DNA from: Adiantum capillus-veneris | Taxonomy: Eukaryota > Streptophyta > Polypodiopsida > Polypodiales > Pteridaceae | Direction: 5' to 3' | Assembly: GCA_014529385.2 (NCBI GenBank) | Contig: CM043944.1 | Coordinates: 49,853,768 to 49,917,767, forward strand | DNA: 64,000 bases | Part shown: piece by piece, positions 11,443 to 23,565 of the stretch | How positions within the stretch are numbered: position 1 is the first letter of the stretch | Layout of the letters: the number at the start of each line of letters is the position of its first letter | Program-made: the position numbers and the translations under genes | Notes under the pieces: model-generated | Told to the model about the DNA's origin: nothing | Database searches by the model: none | Seen by the model: the letters and a program-made list of their open reading frames with translations, nothing else

Positions 11443-12153
11443 CTAAGAGAATGCCAGAAGTATGTATCCACATGGCATCGTTTTCCCAATCATGAAGTGC
11501 TTTAGTGTGTCACATCCATGGTCTTCCAATGAGCAAGGGAAATCTGCCCTCGACTTGGGGAAGAGGAACAACCACAAAATCCAAGTTAGAAGTAAAGTCT
11601 TGTACCTATAGAGGCACATTGTCCACTGATTGTCCGCTGGTCGGCCAAAGTAATGTGAAGGGAGCAGGGCGAGTAGGCTGTAGACTTGAGCTATCATAGT
11701 GAGCACGTGCATCAGGTTGATGCCAGATCCACCATCCACTATCACTCCTGAGAATTTTCGACCCAAAACGGACACAGTCATGTGAGGGCTTCTATAATTA
11801 GTGAGGGGAGCAGCGGGATTGGATATCATATAGAACTTTGATGGTCGCACTAGAAGGTTTCCGCCACTAGGACTTGCTCCAGGGTAAAGTGATTGAATTA
11901 TAGCAAGGGTGTCACTTCTAAAAGTCGCATCTAGTCGTAGCATGTCATAGAGGGACACTTGTTGGAAGGTGTTCTTCAAGATTGTCTCTGATGTAAGCTC
12001 CTCTTTTTGCACCAGTTGTTTCTTTGGTACCTTGATCTTCTCTAGATTGGAAACTGCTTCTAAGAAAGCTTCATTAAGATCAGAGAGCAAAGATTTGGAT
12101 TCTTGTTTGTCACTGACTGAGGGCTTGGCGCGAGCTGAAGGCAGATTATCCAC
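11443..12153 (-). pseudogene. Gypsy protease (retropepsin) region
   Basis: In this 236-residue frame, residues around 130-145 read FSGVIVDGGSGINLM. That is the flap-to-active-site pattern of plant Ty3/gypsy retropepsins, with D-G-G in place of the usual D-S/T-G. The protease would cleave the Gag-Pol polyprotein. Only one catalytic Asp is expected per monomer. The frame lies downstream of the zinc-knuckle gag at 12352-13036 on the same strand, giving the normal gag-protease order. After about residue 180 the sequence shifts frame. Confidence 0.7.
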
Positions 12154-12351
12154 TGTTGTGAGAATGTGTGGGGGAGTTGAACTTGCTAGAATGCTAAGAC
12201 CGAGAGCGGCTCTCTGGGCCCGAGTGAGGACACCCGATGGCTTCTCTACCAGCTGGAGCTTATTTTGTGGAGTAACTACGTGGGTAGAAGGGGGCGATTG
12301 AGAAACGATGCTAACTACGATCAGATTGAGCTTGGGAAAGGTAAACTCATT

Positions 12352-13036
12352 CTAGCTTTGACTTGGGTTCGAAGCCGTGGATGCACAAAGTTTAGGGCAA
12401 TCCTTACTATAGTGATCCTTCATTTCAAGGCAATGACCGTAGGGAGGGGACCCTTCTAGAAGAGGGCATTTGCTTTGGTAATGACCATAATCCCCACATC
12501 TGTAGCACAAAATGGGCCGATTCAATGGGCGAGTCGAAGGGCGAGGTTGTCCTTGCTCCTGGTGCATGGAGGTGGAGGTGGAAGCATAGAAGCTTTGAGG
12601 TGATGAGGGAGCATGGGTATGATAAAGTCTTTCAGACGGAAAAGTACTTTGCATACCTTGCATAGGAGGGGCTGTCAGCAAAGGTGGCATAATGTGTGGA
12701 TGGCCACAGGGAGAAACCATGCTGGATGCAAGTGATGGCCCTTGTTGAAGAGTAGGACCAAGACTTTGCGGTATTTGTTGCAATCCCTTGAGGTAGTAGC
12801 AATCCTTGTCCTCATGTTCAGACTTTTCACAGAAGTGGCAGTAAAACCAAAGGGGGCATTCCTGTAGAGGGTGCCCTAGAGAGCGGCATGAGCTACACCA
12901 AATCATAGCCTTAGTCTCCTGCTAAGACTTGAGCTCTTCTAGCTCGCGCTTGATCCGTTCCAATGCCTCGTGATGTGGAGGCTTCTCCTCTCTAAGAGAG
13001 AAGGACCTCTCCTCTTGAAGAGCTCACTCTAGATCG
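12352..13036 (-). pseudogene. Gypsy gag nucleocapsid, four zinc knuckles
   Basis: The frame 12352-12906 starts with WCSSCRSLGHPLQEC and YCHFCEKSEHEDKDC, both complete CX2CX4HX4C knuckles. After a Pro/Ser/Gln-rich linker there is CYRCGDYGHYQSKC and a fourth, degenerate one (HCLEMKDHYSKDC) lacking its first Cys. Upstream (12907-13036) is a charged, coiled-coil-like stretch with an in-frame stop. Zinc-knuckle Gag binds element RNA in the virus-like particle. The fragment breaks at about 13037, where the opposite-strand G1 copy begins. Confidence 0.75.
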
Positions 13037-13817
13037 CACCAAGGCCATTCAAGAGAGTCTTAGAGACAATCGTGCTCCTCAAAACAATCATATGTATCCA
13101 AAAAGGGAGCAACAATGGTGCTCGATATGCTATGGTCCGCATAGTACTAGTGAATGCCCTACTTTTAGAGTAAAATTCAATGGGAATTGCAATGCATGTG
13201 AGAGGTATGGTCATCAAGCTAAGGATTGCATAGTATTTAAGTGCACGATGGCCAATAAACCAACCTTAGCATGGACAAACACACCTCGAGTGCCTACATT
13301 GATGTCGGCCCCACCTCTTGAACAAACATCACAACACATGGTCCCTAGGGCCCAAAATGTTGTTCAAACAACACCCTTACCACCTCCAGTGCTAGGACCG
13401 TAACCACCACATTCGAGCATCACTTCTATGAATCAAGTGGGTTGTGAGTCATCTATTGTTTGTTTGGAAGGCTATGAGGAAGATATAGACCCTAATATTG
13501 CCTATGGGATTGATGCGCTTGAAGAAAGTCCACAATACTACATGGACGACTATTGGGGACAAGTCAAACTTGTCTATCAAGTAGCTGCTCTTGCTGCAAG
13601 AGGCCAAAATATCAATTACACTGCCAAGAGACCACCTCTTCAATGCTATGAGTATGGAGGTCCACATCGTGTGGCCGAGTGTCCTATTAGGCTACAAAAG
13701 GACACCACACTAATGCAAACCAATGGAAGACCATGGGAAGGGAAAGAGCACAGAATGCTACACACCTATTCCACAGCTAGTTTGGGTTCCAAAGCAAAAC
13801 CAATCTATTTGGCTTAG
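13037..13817 (+). pseudogene. G1 gag nucleocapsid fused to the 3' region
   Basis: The frame from 13092 has knuckles WCSICYGPHSTSEC and CNACERYGHQAKDC, a stop at about 13402, then a third knuckle QCYEYGGPHRVAEC in which the second Cys is Tyr. It closely matches the full element at 50254-50870, including the Pro-rich linker. At about 13719 the sequence switches into the downstream region of G1. The fused frame ends at 13817. Confidence 0.8.
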
Positions 13818-14110
13818 CTCAGGAAAGGGGGAGTTCCACGAAGCTTCTAGCTCCTCATGTCATGCATCCATAGAGGTAAAAGCTTCTACACAACCTCCAC
13901 CTACCATAGGCAGCCTCCATGAAGCTACAAAAGATTCGACACCTCCCATTGTTCAATTATTACCTGATGCACTACTTCAAGTTCGTTCATGAGAAAGTAC
14001 CTTACCACCCTTGCAACTCAATGAGGCGCCCAAGGTAATAGAGAAATATTGGCTAAAATTCTCACCTATTACCAATTGGAATAACTGGTTCCAAAAGGTG
14101 ATGACATCCT
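13818..14110 (+). pseudogene. G1 downstream proline-rich region
   Basis: Best read in the frame 13723-13992 and its continuation. Shared words with the full element at 55778-56119 are EASTQPPPTI, PPLQLNE and NNWFQKV. No known domain is visible. It sits between integrase and 3' LTR in the full element, so it belongs to the accessory 3' module of this family. Confidence 0.65.
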
Positions 14111-14129
14111 TTTAAAGTATGATCTACCC

Positions 14130-14143
14130 AAGGAAGGGGGGAG
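14130..14143 (+). promoter_or_regulatory. Internal polypurine tract of G1 (copy 1)
   Basis: A run AAGGAAGGGGGGAG lies about 2.2 kb before the 3' LTR. The same tract is found at 56127-56140 in the full element. A second purine tract lies directly before each 3' LTR. In retroelements such tracts prime plus-strand DNA synthesis. Confidence 0.6.
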
Positions 14144-14421
14144 TCTTCATTCACGTAGGCCTATTGAATTATTTCCCTCTTACCCTTCTTTCCGTGACCC
14201 TTGAGCTTTTTGATTTTAGGGATTGTATATATATAGATATATAGTAACTAACCACCCTAGTTTTTTTTTTAAATAGTAAAGAGCAAGAGCAATTAGCAAA
14301 CGAGTGTGCACAATACTAGTTCAAAATCATTGACCCAAACCTACACATGTCACATCAGGTACACTGAAATAGAAACCTATGTCAACAAACACCTAACCAT
14401 CCTCTATTTGTGTTCACAGAT

Positions 14422-14803
14422 ATGGTTGATTCTTACGAAGATTCTTTTTACTTATCCCAAGTAATGCATTTATGTTATCCTCATATTTCCTCTGAATGGG
14501 AATCGATTGAAACACTCGCTTGTGAGAAATGTTGAGGAGTTAGAGTGGTTGACTACGACGGATCCCTATTCTATCAAGGAAGTTCGCCCAATTCTCCAAG
14601 TTTACCCTTTTTCCTAGGCTGAGTACACACGCATCGTGAAATTCCTAATACTATTCTGTACGGAAGAGGATGAGGACCATAATGGTGATTGGATAGATGA
14701 GACACACGGCCTTACCGAAGAGGATTACAGCTACCTTGATGATGAGGATGGCGGTTTAGCCTTAGAGCTACCGATCGAGATCTCCAATCTCCACTTACTT
14801 TGA
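14422..14803 (+). pseudogene. G1 acidic downstream ORF (copy 1), uncharacterised
   Basis: The frame starts MVDSYEDSFYLSQVMHL and, after a one-base shift near 14533, continues with EELEWLTTTDPYSIKE. It then runs to a very acidic end (EEDEDHNGDW, DDEDGG). The full G1 element has the same arrangement at 56418-56845, with EELEWL and TDPY conserved. No family was recognised. Conservation between two divergent copies suggests that it was once a protein. An in-frame stop lies near 14622. Confidence 0.55.
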
Positions 14804-16360
14804 TCCTCATCACTCGAGTGATGGAGGGTAGGTAGGATTAGTATGATAGGAGTGTTTCTGTTTTCATTAGGAAAAGTTTGGACTCAAAAATGGGCCTTGT
14901 AAGAATTGTTGATGTGGCATAGCTTTCAAAAAATGGGGATCGATAAATTTTTTGCAAATAAAATCCAAACTTGTCGGAGGTTGGATATTTAGAATCTACT
15001 CTTCAAATGCTATCTATTGATATATAGCATGCATGTATCGGACATTGCCTTCATGTAGATCTAGAAAAAGGTGACTTTAAATTACCGTAACGGTAACAAA
15101 ACCTGGCTGATTGAAAAAAAATGGCATAACTTTCATGGAAGTCATCCAAACTTTTCGGACCTTGGCTCTTTAGAATCCATTTTTCAAGAACTTTCCAATG
15201 ATAGGTCATATCATGGGGTTCTAAGCAATATTTAGAGGGGTCTACCGGGTTGCTTTCTTTTGTACAACTTTGATGATGTGGCACTCTTAAAAGGCCCAAA
15301 AATGAGTTCAAAATTTTCCTAATGAGAGTTTAGTGATTAGCAAAGTTCTTTTTTCCCAGTGATGTGCCTCTGGAAGGTGGATGTTTGGTGGTGACTATTG
15401 CGCAGTTTGTGACTACATAAGGATGCCTTCGAATAACAACGACAATGGATGTTTACATGTTACAATGAATGTTTTCCATTATATCAGGTGTACTACTTCC
15501 TTTTATCTATGCTTTGCATAGTTACATGTTTGTATCTTGTCATTTGAGTTTCTAACAATACGTGACATTTCCAATTTAGATGCTATATTTTTTTCAAACT
15601 GCTAGTACCTTGTTCTTCTCTTTAAATTTGGTCAATTAGTTGGCTTTTATTAGGTATCAGGACCTTAGGCTAATCTAGGTCACTTAATTGCTGGCTTGAA
15701 TTCCTAAATAGTCTATTAATTGTAGTAACTTTAGTAATGTTTTAGGCTATGAGGATATAGTTCTCTCTAGCTCATTCCACCTAAGTGTGACTTGTGTTGT
15801 GGAAGTCCATATGTTAAGCTGGTACTGAGACCTCGAGTTTCCCAGCCTACTGGTATTTGAGACCTCGAGTCCCCCAGCTACTTGTAGCAACTATGACAAC
15901 AACAACCAAATCAAAAAAAAAAGAGTGAAAAGAGAAAGCGAATAGCACAAACTTCCTTGTATTTTATGTTGATCACACTTAAGTGGTATAAGTGACAAAA
16001 TCACTAGTCTTTAGACCCCGACGAGCATTCCTAGGGTTAACTACTCTTTAGTCGATATTTTTTATTTAACATTGGTCAATCTAGTACTTACTTTAGCCCT
16101 AGCACTTCGCTACTTCTCTTAGAGTCAACCTAATAGACCTTAACTCAATTGCATTTCATTCAAGATACGCTTGTTCTAGTTGGTAATGTTACAATTCATG
16201 ATTTTTTTTGCATTTCCTAGAATATCATGTATGCATCTCACTTATTGCACGCCTGCACATGCTACATTTGAGCTTTCACGATGTTGTTTTTCTTCTGTTT
16301 TACAGGTACTCCTATCGTGGATCCCGATGCTGCACTGTTATATTTCGAGGATGGAATCTA
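14804..16360 (+). other. G1 3' non-coding region
   Basis: No ORF of note is present. The end of this stretch (about 16310-16377) matches 58150-58214 of the full element, including the GAGGATGGAATCTACATCA phrase before the polypurine tract. The stretch appears to be the long untranslated region between the accessory ORF and the 3' LTR. Confidence 0.6.
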
Positions 16361-16361
16361 C

Positions 16362-16375
16362 ATCAAGAAGGGGGG
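16362..16375 (+). promoter_or_regulatory. 3' polypurine tract of G1 (copy 1)
   Basis: The run ATCAAGAAGGGGGG directly precedes CA and the LTR start TGTTAACC at 16378. The full element has the equivalent tract at 58199-58212. Confidence 0.75.
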
Positions 16376-16377
16376 CA

Positions 16378-16838
16378 TGTTAACCGATGTGCACTCTAAC
16401 TGGAACATTCAAGGGTTAGTTGGCTAAACATGGGCACCCAAGTGTGATGGGCTTAGCTCACATAAAAGTCAACTAAACCTAAAAATCACTCATTCTCTCA
16501 TTTGTGCAATTGAGGAGTGCTCTTGCTCCATCTCCATCTTCATCTTCATCTTCATCTCCTGGTGTGTGTGTTTATGCGTGAGAGAGAGAGAGAGAGAGAG
16601 AGAATGTGTGTGTGTGTGGGATCGAGCATTGCGACGGCACGACGACAACGAGGCGGTTGAGCGCGGCACAGCGATAGATCCCTCTTCTTCGCGGCGAGGA
16701 ATCATCCACGAAGGCGAGCGTAGGGCGGTGAGGACAGACCCTTTCTCTCTTGAGCTTGCTAGATGCTTGCAACCATTTGTGGCTCGCACATAGTGTAGGG
16801 CAAGTTCTTTGCTTTTACACGTGCGACAGATGCACACA
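16378..16838 (+). repeat. G1 3' LTR (copy 1)
   Basis: Begins TGTTAACC and ends GATGCACACA. It shares the block ACATTCAAGGGTTAGTTGGC and the CTCATTCTCTCATTTGTGCA block with the minus-strand LTR at 23299-23845. It contains an internal (GA)n at 16579-16603 preceded by GT repeats. It is 461 bp, shorter than the 547-bp and 590-bp relatives because part of the U3-like region is missing. Confidence 0.8.
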
Positions 16839-18109
16839 GATGGCAAAAGGGAAATCCAAAGAAGTGGATGAATAGCAAGAGAAAAGGGTCTTGGTTGCTC
16901 AGATCATGCAGATTTGGAGCAAAGGAAGCCAAAGAAGTTTGAGTGCTTAAAGCTAGATCCATTCAAAAGCTTTCCTAGTAGCTATGGTAGCCAAGACTAT
17001 AGGATTCTCGATGACCAGTTCTAGTGAGTAGACTCCTGAGAAGGTAGCTAATATCCCAAGAATTGGTTTTGACATGAAGAGTTTTGAGAAGGAAGTTTAC
17101 AAGTCAAACACGATCTCAAGAATGCTGATAAAAAAGATCTAAAAACGAAAAAATGTTCATAAGGAACAATTTTACTTTCCACAAAAGGATTGATTAGCAA
17201 GAGACATAGGAATCTAGCGTAGGCATGACATTATGACGATAGTTTTCCAAAAGGAAGATCATCTAGCTCAGATACTAGTTCAAGAAATGAGTAGGACAAA
17301 ATCTATGTAAAGGTGTGTAAAAGAATTATCAAGCTAGATGACATTAGAAACATTGTGCCTAAAGCCGTCAACTTCATTAAAAAACAAAGACAAAGAGTCT
17401 AAAGTTCATGTAGTAGAAGTGGTTGAGTATCAAGGATGATGAAGTACTATGTTTCGATAGACTACAAAGTTCAAAAGTAGTGGGAACCGATATCTAGAGT
17501 AATTTTGGATGGAAGTGCTAGTGTAAATATACTTGGCAAACATATCATATAGAAAAATTGCACCATTCAAAATTAGAATGGCATATCAATGGATTTTGCA
17601 AGCTAGTGGTCTAGTGAAGAATCTCCAATCAAAGTGGGTCGTTCTAAAAAGTTCAAGCCAAGTTTTCTAGTAATGGATGAACAAGGTGCTTATAGTATGC
17701 TATTGGGATGACCATGGATAAGCAGTGTAGAGTCCATACATGATTATGTTGGCTAGACATCGCTATACAAGGGTCAAATAGTTAAATCTAGGTCAAGACG
17801 AATAACACCGAAACATGGACGAAAGCAATGAGACCTGAAGAGCTATGCCATCAGTATGGCACCACTAAGAAGACAGAAAGGTTGCTAGCCTCCATAAATA
17901 TAAATCCCATAGTTAAAATTGACCTCAATGAGATTCTTCTCAAATTAAAAGGGGCACATGAACAAAAATAACAGTACCATGAGACTAAGGGGAATGACTT
18001 GTAAGTTTGGGTGGGCGAGCTTCAAAGGAAGTAGGGAACGACCAATGAGTTTGAACGGGAGAGCTTGAGAGGAAGTAGGGAACCAGACATTTAGGAGGGT
18101 AGTTTAGAT
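16839..18109 (+). pseudogene. Gypsy gag-protease relic
   Basis: Heavily mutated. The clearest part is at about 17500-17740: ILDGSASVNILGK, then about 60 residues later a segment reading AYSMLLG, stop, PWISSV. These are the active site (D-G-S) and the LLGRPW-type C-terminal motif of plant Ty3/gypsy retropepsins. Flanking sequence is rich in Lys and Ser as in gag-pol linkers, but no zinc knuckle was found. It lies just after the G1 LTR and may be the target into which that copy inserted. Confidence 0.5.
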
Positions 18110-20670
18110 GGTGTCACAACTTCGAAAAACATAGTAGGCTAAAAGAAGGCTTTGGTGGTACAATAAAGAACCATTTTTTTTCACCCTATTGGTACTTTGA
18201 CCACATAGCCTTTGGAATTTCGAAGGGAATGCACTGGTTGCAAAAAGTAGTCTTTTAAAAAATGAAGGCAAATAAGACAAAATTAAAAGTGTGACCATAC
18301 ATATGAAAGAAATGTAAGGTGATAGGTTCATTATTGTTTGGAGTGACAACTGTTTGAACTCATGGGAGAGAGCAAACTAGCTCTAGTTTTATAAAAATCA
18401 TTTTGAGCCTCAGTTGTAGTTCCTTTGTGAAGGGTAGCTTGCTTTGTTGATAAGATGGGAAAAACTCTAGCTCTGATAATGCTCTACCCGGTTGTGCTAG
18501 TTCTCTCTCTTCTAAAGGAGCTTAGAGTGTTGTTCCATGAGGACCCCAACACACAAGTCTACTACCAGAGCCTCACCTAGGATAGAAACCAAAACCAAAG
18601 GGTAAGGAGAGTGGCATGACATCCCCTCAAAACATCAACAAGCCATCGGCACCTACAATGGAGGTGGAGCAAAAAAGCACCCCCAAAACAAGGACAAGTA
18701 CCAAGAAGATTGTGTCAGTGGAATGTTCCGAATGAGCATCTATCCTTTTTTATGAACAGGGTCCGAGCAAGTCCACAGGGAGGCAAAGAAGTGAACAATG
18801 AAGATCCTTATTTTTATTTTTCTACCTTGCTCATGTTTGATCCATGCGTGTTTGAATGTACCTTTGAGTGCAAGCATGTGTGTATACAATTAGCTATGAT
18901 GTTAGCTTCAAAAAATATATGCTTTGATAAGTGTGGGTAAAGTCCCTAGTTAATCAAAGTTCGCATACTTCAATGATTTGCTATATGCTACTAGGTATGC
19001 ATGCATGTTTAAATGTGCTACAACTTTGAGCAGGACCCTAACCTAGATTACATGTTGTTGTAGGAGGCATGCATTTCTAAGTTGATTATAGTATGAAACT
19101 ATATTCCACAAAGTATCAAATTATGTCTTAGATAGTACCAAATTTGGTAATATTTTGTGTAGTATTCATGCTATGAGAATAGTTTCCACAAAGTAAAAAA
19201 TTTGCTAATATCAATTTGGATAGTATTTAGCACAGTATGCATCATGTGAAAATTAATTATATACAATACTAGGTATGCATGTTTGAATGTGCCACAACAT
19301 TAAGTAGGTCAAAAAACCAAATTATGTGTTGTAATAGGCAGATTGCATGTTGTGAAACTAGTCTATAACATACCAAATTTGGCATAAAAGAATGATATTT
19401 GGTATTCTATGTCACCACTTTGAAGCCTGTAAGGCATGTCTAACTAGTGTGAAATGTATTTTCACATTTTAGGTAAAAATAAAATGTAAGATTATCCTTT
19501 GATCACTAGGTTTTGCTACACAATAGAAGACCTACATGAGGAATACAACTTGATTTTGGAGGGGATTCTCCCAAAGGACCTCAACAATGATGATCTACCT
19601 ACTTGGTCAATGATTATAGATTATTGAATCATAAATTCTATCAAGGCCCCCCATCATGTGGAGAGATTACAAGTAAGTTTGCATGGTGCTACACGTTTGA
19701 AAGGTGCCATGCAGAAAGGAAGAACCCTACAACCCATAAGGCGGCATGTGTCCGCTTTTGTGAGAGTGTGCTCAATATGTGTAGTAGTAGGGTGGGAGCC
19801 TGGAGGTTTGGAGAGAAAGGTTGAAGAGGAGGGCTAACAATGCCTCCCATGGAGGTTTCCCCCATCATGACAAGAAGCTTCACATGACACAGAGGGTGGC
19901 AAAAACATCTCTGCAAAGAGAGAGCATCCATACCTTGGGCCATTAGTTGATTACATCACTAATTTATTGGTGATACTCAGTAGGATTCCTTGGAAGAATA
20001 TAGTTGCCATGAGTATTCTAACAACAATGATGGCTAATATCTAGTAGAAAAAGGATACTCTATTGAGTTGTGAAGGTTCATATGTTGTGGCGAAGAGAAT
20101 TAAGAATGATATTGTGGGATACGAAGGGAAACCTGTTGAGCCATGACAACAAAGCCCTATATGTGATGATGAGATAATGTATTTTTGCTAGTTTTGAAAT
20201 ATCTATAGTTTTGGGAGAGTTTTGGTAGTTTAGAAAAATTCCATAGTTTAGGTACTTTAAGTAGTTTCATAGTTCTAGTAGTTTTAATAGTTTGTCTAGT
20301 GTTGGTAGGTTGGAAAGTTTTGGCAGCTATTTGGTGGGTTTGTTAGGTCATGGATTTCTAATGTACTAATGTATTTGGTACACCTTGAATCAAGTGTGAA
20401 TTAGAGAGCTCGCACCACGTGTTGACCCTGGATGGTTGAGTTCAAATTATTTATGATGACTTTGATTGGAAAATTGAACTGATAAGGAAAAATGTTTTGG
20501 GGTTATGTGTTCTATATGAGAAAAAGTGAATGTTATCACCCCCTTGAGTTGGAATTGAAGAGTATGAGAAGTCCTGTCTTGGTGTTGGTCTCACGCAAGG
20601 GATGTCAGGAATTGTGGTGTATCCATTTGGAGATGGTGTAGTCAGCGGTCCCTGGCATGGCCCTTACAAG
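18110..20670. other. Mostly unrecognised, with an imperfect duplication
   Basis: Short frames (for example 18710-18940 and 19603-19824) have no recognised domain. A segment starting ACTAGGTATGCATGCATG at 18990 recurs in degraded form at 19268, giving an imperfect duplication about 278 bp apart. The last part, to 20670, ends CCCTTACAA just before a primer-binding-like site and is probably the end of an LTR. Confidence 0.4.
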
Positions 20671-20682
20671 TGGTATGAGAGC
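20671..20682 (+). promoter_or_regulatory. Primer-binding-like site of a gypsy relic
   Basis: TGGTATGAGAGC differs at one base from the initiator-Met tRNA site TGGTATCAGAGC. It follows sequence ending CCCTTACAAG, a common type of LTR end, and precedes a gag remnant on the same strand by about 0.9 kb. Confidence 0.5.
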
Positions 20683-21606
20683 ACAGTTTCTATCCTTGAC
20701 TAGATAAAGATTTTTAGTATGAACTTTTGTAGGAAGAGAGTGAGGTATTGACAAAAATGGTAGGGAACTCTTGAGAACAGAAAGTTCTCATAATTATCTA
20801 ATAACAAAAAAAAAAAAGTAGCAACTGTAGAAAAGAAAAGAAAGAGGTCATGATAAAGCAATCTTTCTACCTCATTTTTCCTACCAAATAGAGAATTGAA
20901 AATCTGCAAATATAGGAGACCCAACACGGTATAACGTGAATAATGCTTTGAGAGCCATGACTATTATTTGGATAATCTCCATCTAAAACTTATGATAGAA
21001 AAGTGGGAGTAGTCCCCAAGTGCTATTGTATTGTCAAGTCTTATGACCCAGCCTATGAAAGAAAGCGTCAAATACTAATAACCAATCTTTCTTAGGAGGA
21101 AATTTTTATCTCACCACAAATGGATGTGAATGTTGGAACCTTTTTGACATTCCCCTTGGAAACAAATTGACATTGCTATATGGGCTTGCAAGTTAATTTT
21201 TATCCATCTATAATATTATATTTTGCATTACTAGTAACCCTAGGGATTTAAGTGTAGTCCTCACAGAAACATGAATTGAAGAACTTAGCATTTACAGAAT
21301 GCTAAAGAATTGCTTCCCTTAACCATTAATTATTTTCCAAATGTAAATTTGGGACAAGATAAAGACAATCCATCTTTTGAAATTTCTATCTTCTAAAGAG
21401 TTTTAAATCTACCCTTGTGTATTTGTAAGATTTATGAACCTATCGCTAAGAGAAAGTGGTTTTTTTTTCCACAACCATAAAATAAGCCACGCAAACTCCC
21501 AAGAGATAGATCGGCTTGGGACTCGACCGTACATAACTCTGCAGATCCCGTGCTTCTTGATGCATGATCGTCACCAACCCATCAAGTTTACCTTGTACCA
21601 AATCAG

Positions 21607-22212
21607 ATGTTGCTTGTTGTAGTCCTTGTAGAAGATTTTGTGCATGATAAGAATCTTAAGACCATGCTTAAACCTGTGCAACCACGTCCACTTTTAGGCA
21701 CGAGTGATGATGTGCCTACTCAACTAAAAGAATGGATAATTGAGATGTATGACTACTTTTCTTTTGTTGGCTACAATACAGCTACTCTGGTGATAATGGG
21801 GAGAGCTAAGGTAGAAGGACCAACGAAAACATGGTGGAAGCTTAGTTACCAATCTCTCCAAGTAGTAGAAGCAACCCAGATTTGAAATGAGCTAAAGCAT
21901 CATCTCAATGAGCGATATTTTCCCCTAGATTACTCCACCACTAAGATGAATGAGTTTCTTTCTTGCAAGCTAGGGAGTAGGTCAATTGAAGCTTACTATG
22001 AAGATATTGTCCAACTTTCACCTTATGATTGAGGAACAAAAGCTAAGTCGCTTCATCATTCGGCTTGTTGGAGAAGATTTGGCTCCTGAAGTAGAGTCCC
22101 TTTGACGTGCCTCATTGACGGATGCTCTGATCCAGGCCAAGTCTAAACACAAGAGAATTGTTAAGGGAGGTACTACAATAGATAGGAAACATGAACTCCC
22201 TTCTTACCCCTC
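21607..22212 (+). pseudogene. Ty3/gypsy gag (capsid) remnant
   Basis: The frame 21607-21885 and its continuation past a stop have the layout of the retrotransposon gag domain. LKEWIIEMYDYFSF is followed by a WWKL segment, then NELKHHLNERYFPLDY and NEFLSCKLGSRSIEAYYED. Two stops and a frameshift lie before 22110. Homology stops at about 22212, where a minus-strand G1 gag begins, so the element is cut by that copy. Confidence 0.7.
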
Positions 22213-22440
22213 TAGAGCACCCGTTAGCTCCATATTCGGAGCGAGTGGCTCTACTAAAAGTTTCCTTCAAGCGGCTGAGCACGCTTGGCCTGGACCGTGG
22301 ACCCATGGCATGCATGTCTTGGCTTGAGCTATCAGGATTAGGCATTGGGTAACCCTCCATGACCTTGTAGTCAGAGGAAGGTCACTAGACGCAATATGCG
22401 GGTCCTAAGTGGTACTACCTTGGGTTCCCATTGAGGACCC
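22213..22440 (-). pseudogene. G1 gag N-terminal fragment
   Basis: The minus-strand frame beginning at 22360 reads MEGYPMPNPDSSSQDMHAMG and then SVLSRLKETFSR. It is nearly identical to the region around 48165-48290 of the full element. There, a stop codon (48197-48199) takes the place of a serine, so this short copy preserves the open frame at that site. Confidence 0.75.
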
Positions 22441-23276
22441 GAAACCTAAGGTAGGTGGGTATTGAGAACTTGTGTAAGTCAAAGTGCTCGCTAGTTGCTC
22501 GGCGTCTAGCACATGATCAGAGTATAGATGCATGTGCCTTTTGCATCCTACAAGCGTCAACGAATACCCTCGAAGGTTAACCGCTTGAGTTTTTAGGCGT
22601 TTTGCACCCCGTTTTCACTCGTTTTTTGATGTTTTTTAATGTCTTTTTACGATCAGTTTTTGGATTAGCACGTGTGATAGCTCAAAACGAGCGTATCACT
22701 CAGGGGTTTGTGGCTTTACAACACAGTGTTTGGTTATCCAAAGCTCCGATGGTCCTCAAAAGGGTCAATTTTTACTTAGGCGTGAGGCTAAAATAAGTAA
22801 TTCCAAAGGGTGACCGAGGCCTGAGCCTGAGCATGGGCCCGGGGAATGTTCCCGATCTTAGTCCTACCTTTATATTTTTTTATTTTTTTATTTTGATTTT
22901 TTTGGATAAGGTCGCCACAGTCGCGCCACACGCGCAAGCACACACACACATAACCTTCCTACTTGCAACTAACAGAGCTACCGTTACACACTAACACAGT
23001 ACTACAACAACTAAGTAACTAACATATCTACTTACTGTACCTTATAGATCTAACATTATAGATCTGATACCTTAAAGCTAACACCTTATCAACAGAAAAC
23101 AGTACCTTACAACAAAAAAGCTAATACCTTATTAACAAAAAATAGTACACTGCAGCAAAAACAAAGGTCACAAATCCTTCTCAACAAACCACACACCTTC
23201 TTTCTCTACCTTTCCTACATTTCATAATGTACCACAAAGCAACATAGAGTGTTATTCGAGCTTAGTGCAGGGCATT

Positions 23277-23294
23277 TCCTCGGCAACGGTGCCA
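23277..23294 (-). promoter_or_regulatory. G1 primer-binding site, tRNA-Asp type
   Basis: The minus strand reads TGGCACCGTTGCCGAGGA, a close match to the site complementary to the 3' end of plant tRNA-Asp. It lies four bases inside the LTR end at 23299. Minus-strand DNA synthesis would start here. Confidence 0.75.
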
Positions 23295-23298
23295 AAAA

Positions 23299-23516
23299 TG
23301 TGCACATCTGTCGCATGTTTCAAAGCAAGGGACTTGTCGTACACTGTGTGCGAGCCACAAATGGCTTCAAGCACACAACCAGATTAATCTAGTAAGCTCA
23401 AGAGAGCAAGGGTGTGTCACTCACCGCCCTATGCTCGCCTTCGTGGAGGATTCCTCGCCGCGAAGAAGAGGGAGCTACCGCCGTTCTGTGCTCAACCGTC
23501 GTGCCGTCGCAATGCT

Positions 23517-23565
<49 letters not shown>

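Larger units (their letters stand above)
13037..16838 (+). mobile_element. G1 Ty3/gypsy copy, pol-deleted, with 3' LTR
   Basis: This fragment aligns to the complete G1 element at 46313-58524. Bases 13037 to about 13718 match gag at 50198-50880. At about 13719 it jumps to the region matching 55728, so about 4.8 kb with protease, RT, RNase H and integrase is missing. It continues through the downstream ORF and ends with an LTR at 16378-16838. The 5' end is cut at the junction with the minus-strand gypsy fragment, and the 5' LTR is absent. Confidence 0.85.

Noticed and set aside
16490-16846. Small ORFs on both strands with Ser/Leu or Arg/Glu runs
   Set aside because: They lie inside a G1 LTR and cross its (GA)n tract.
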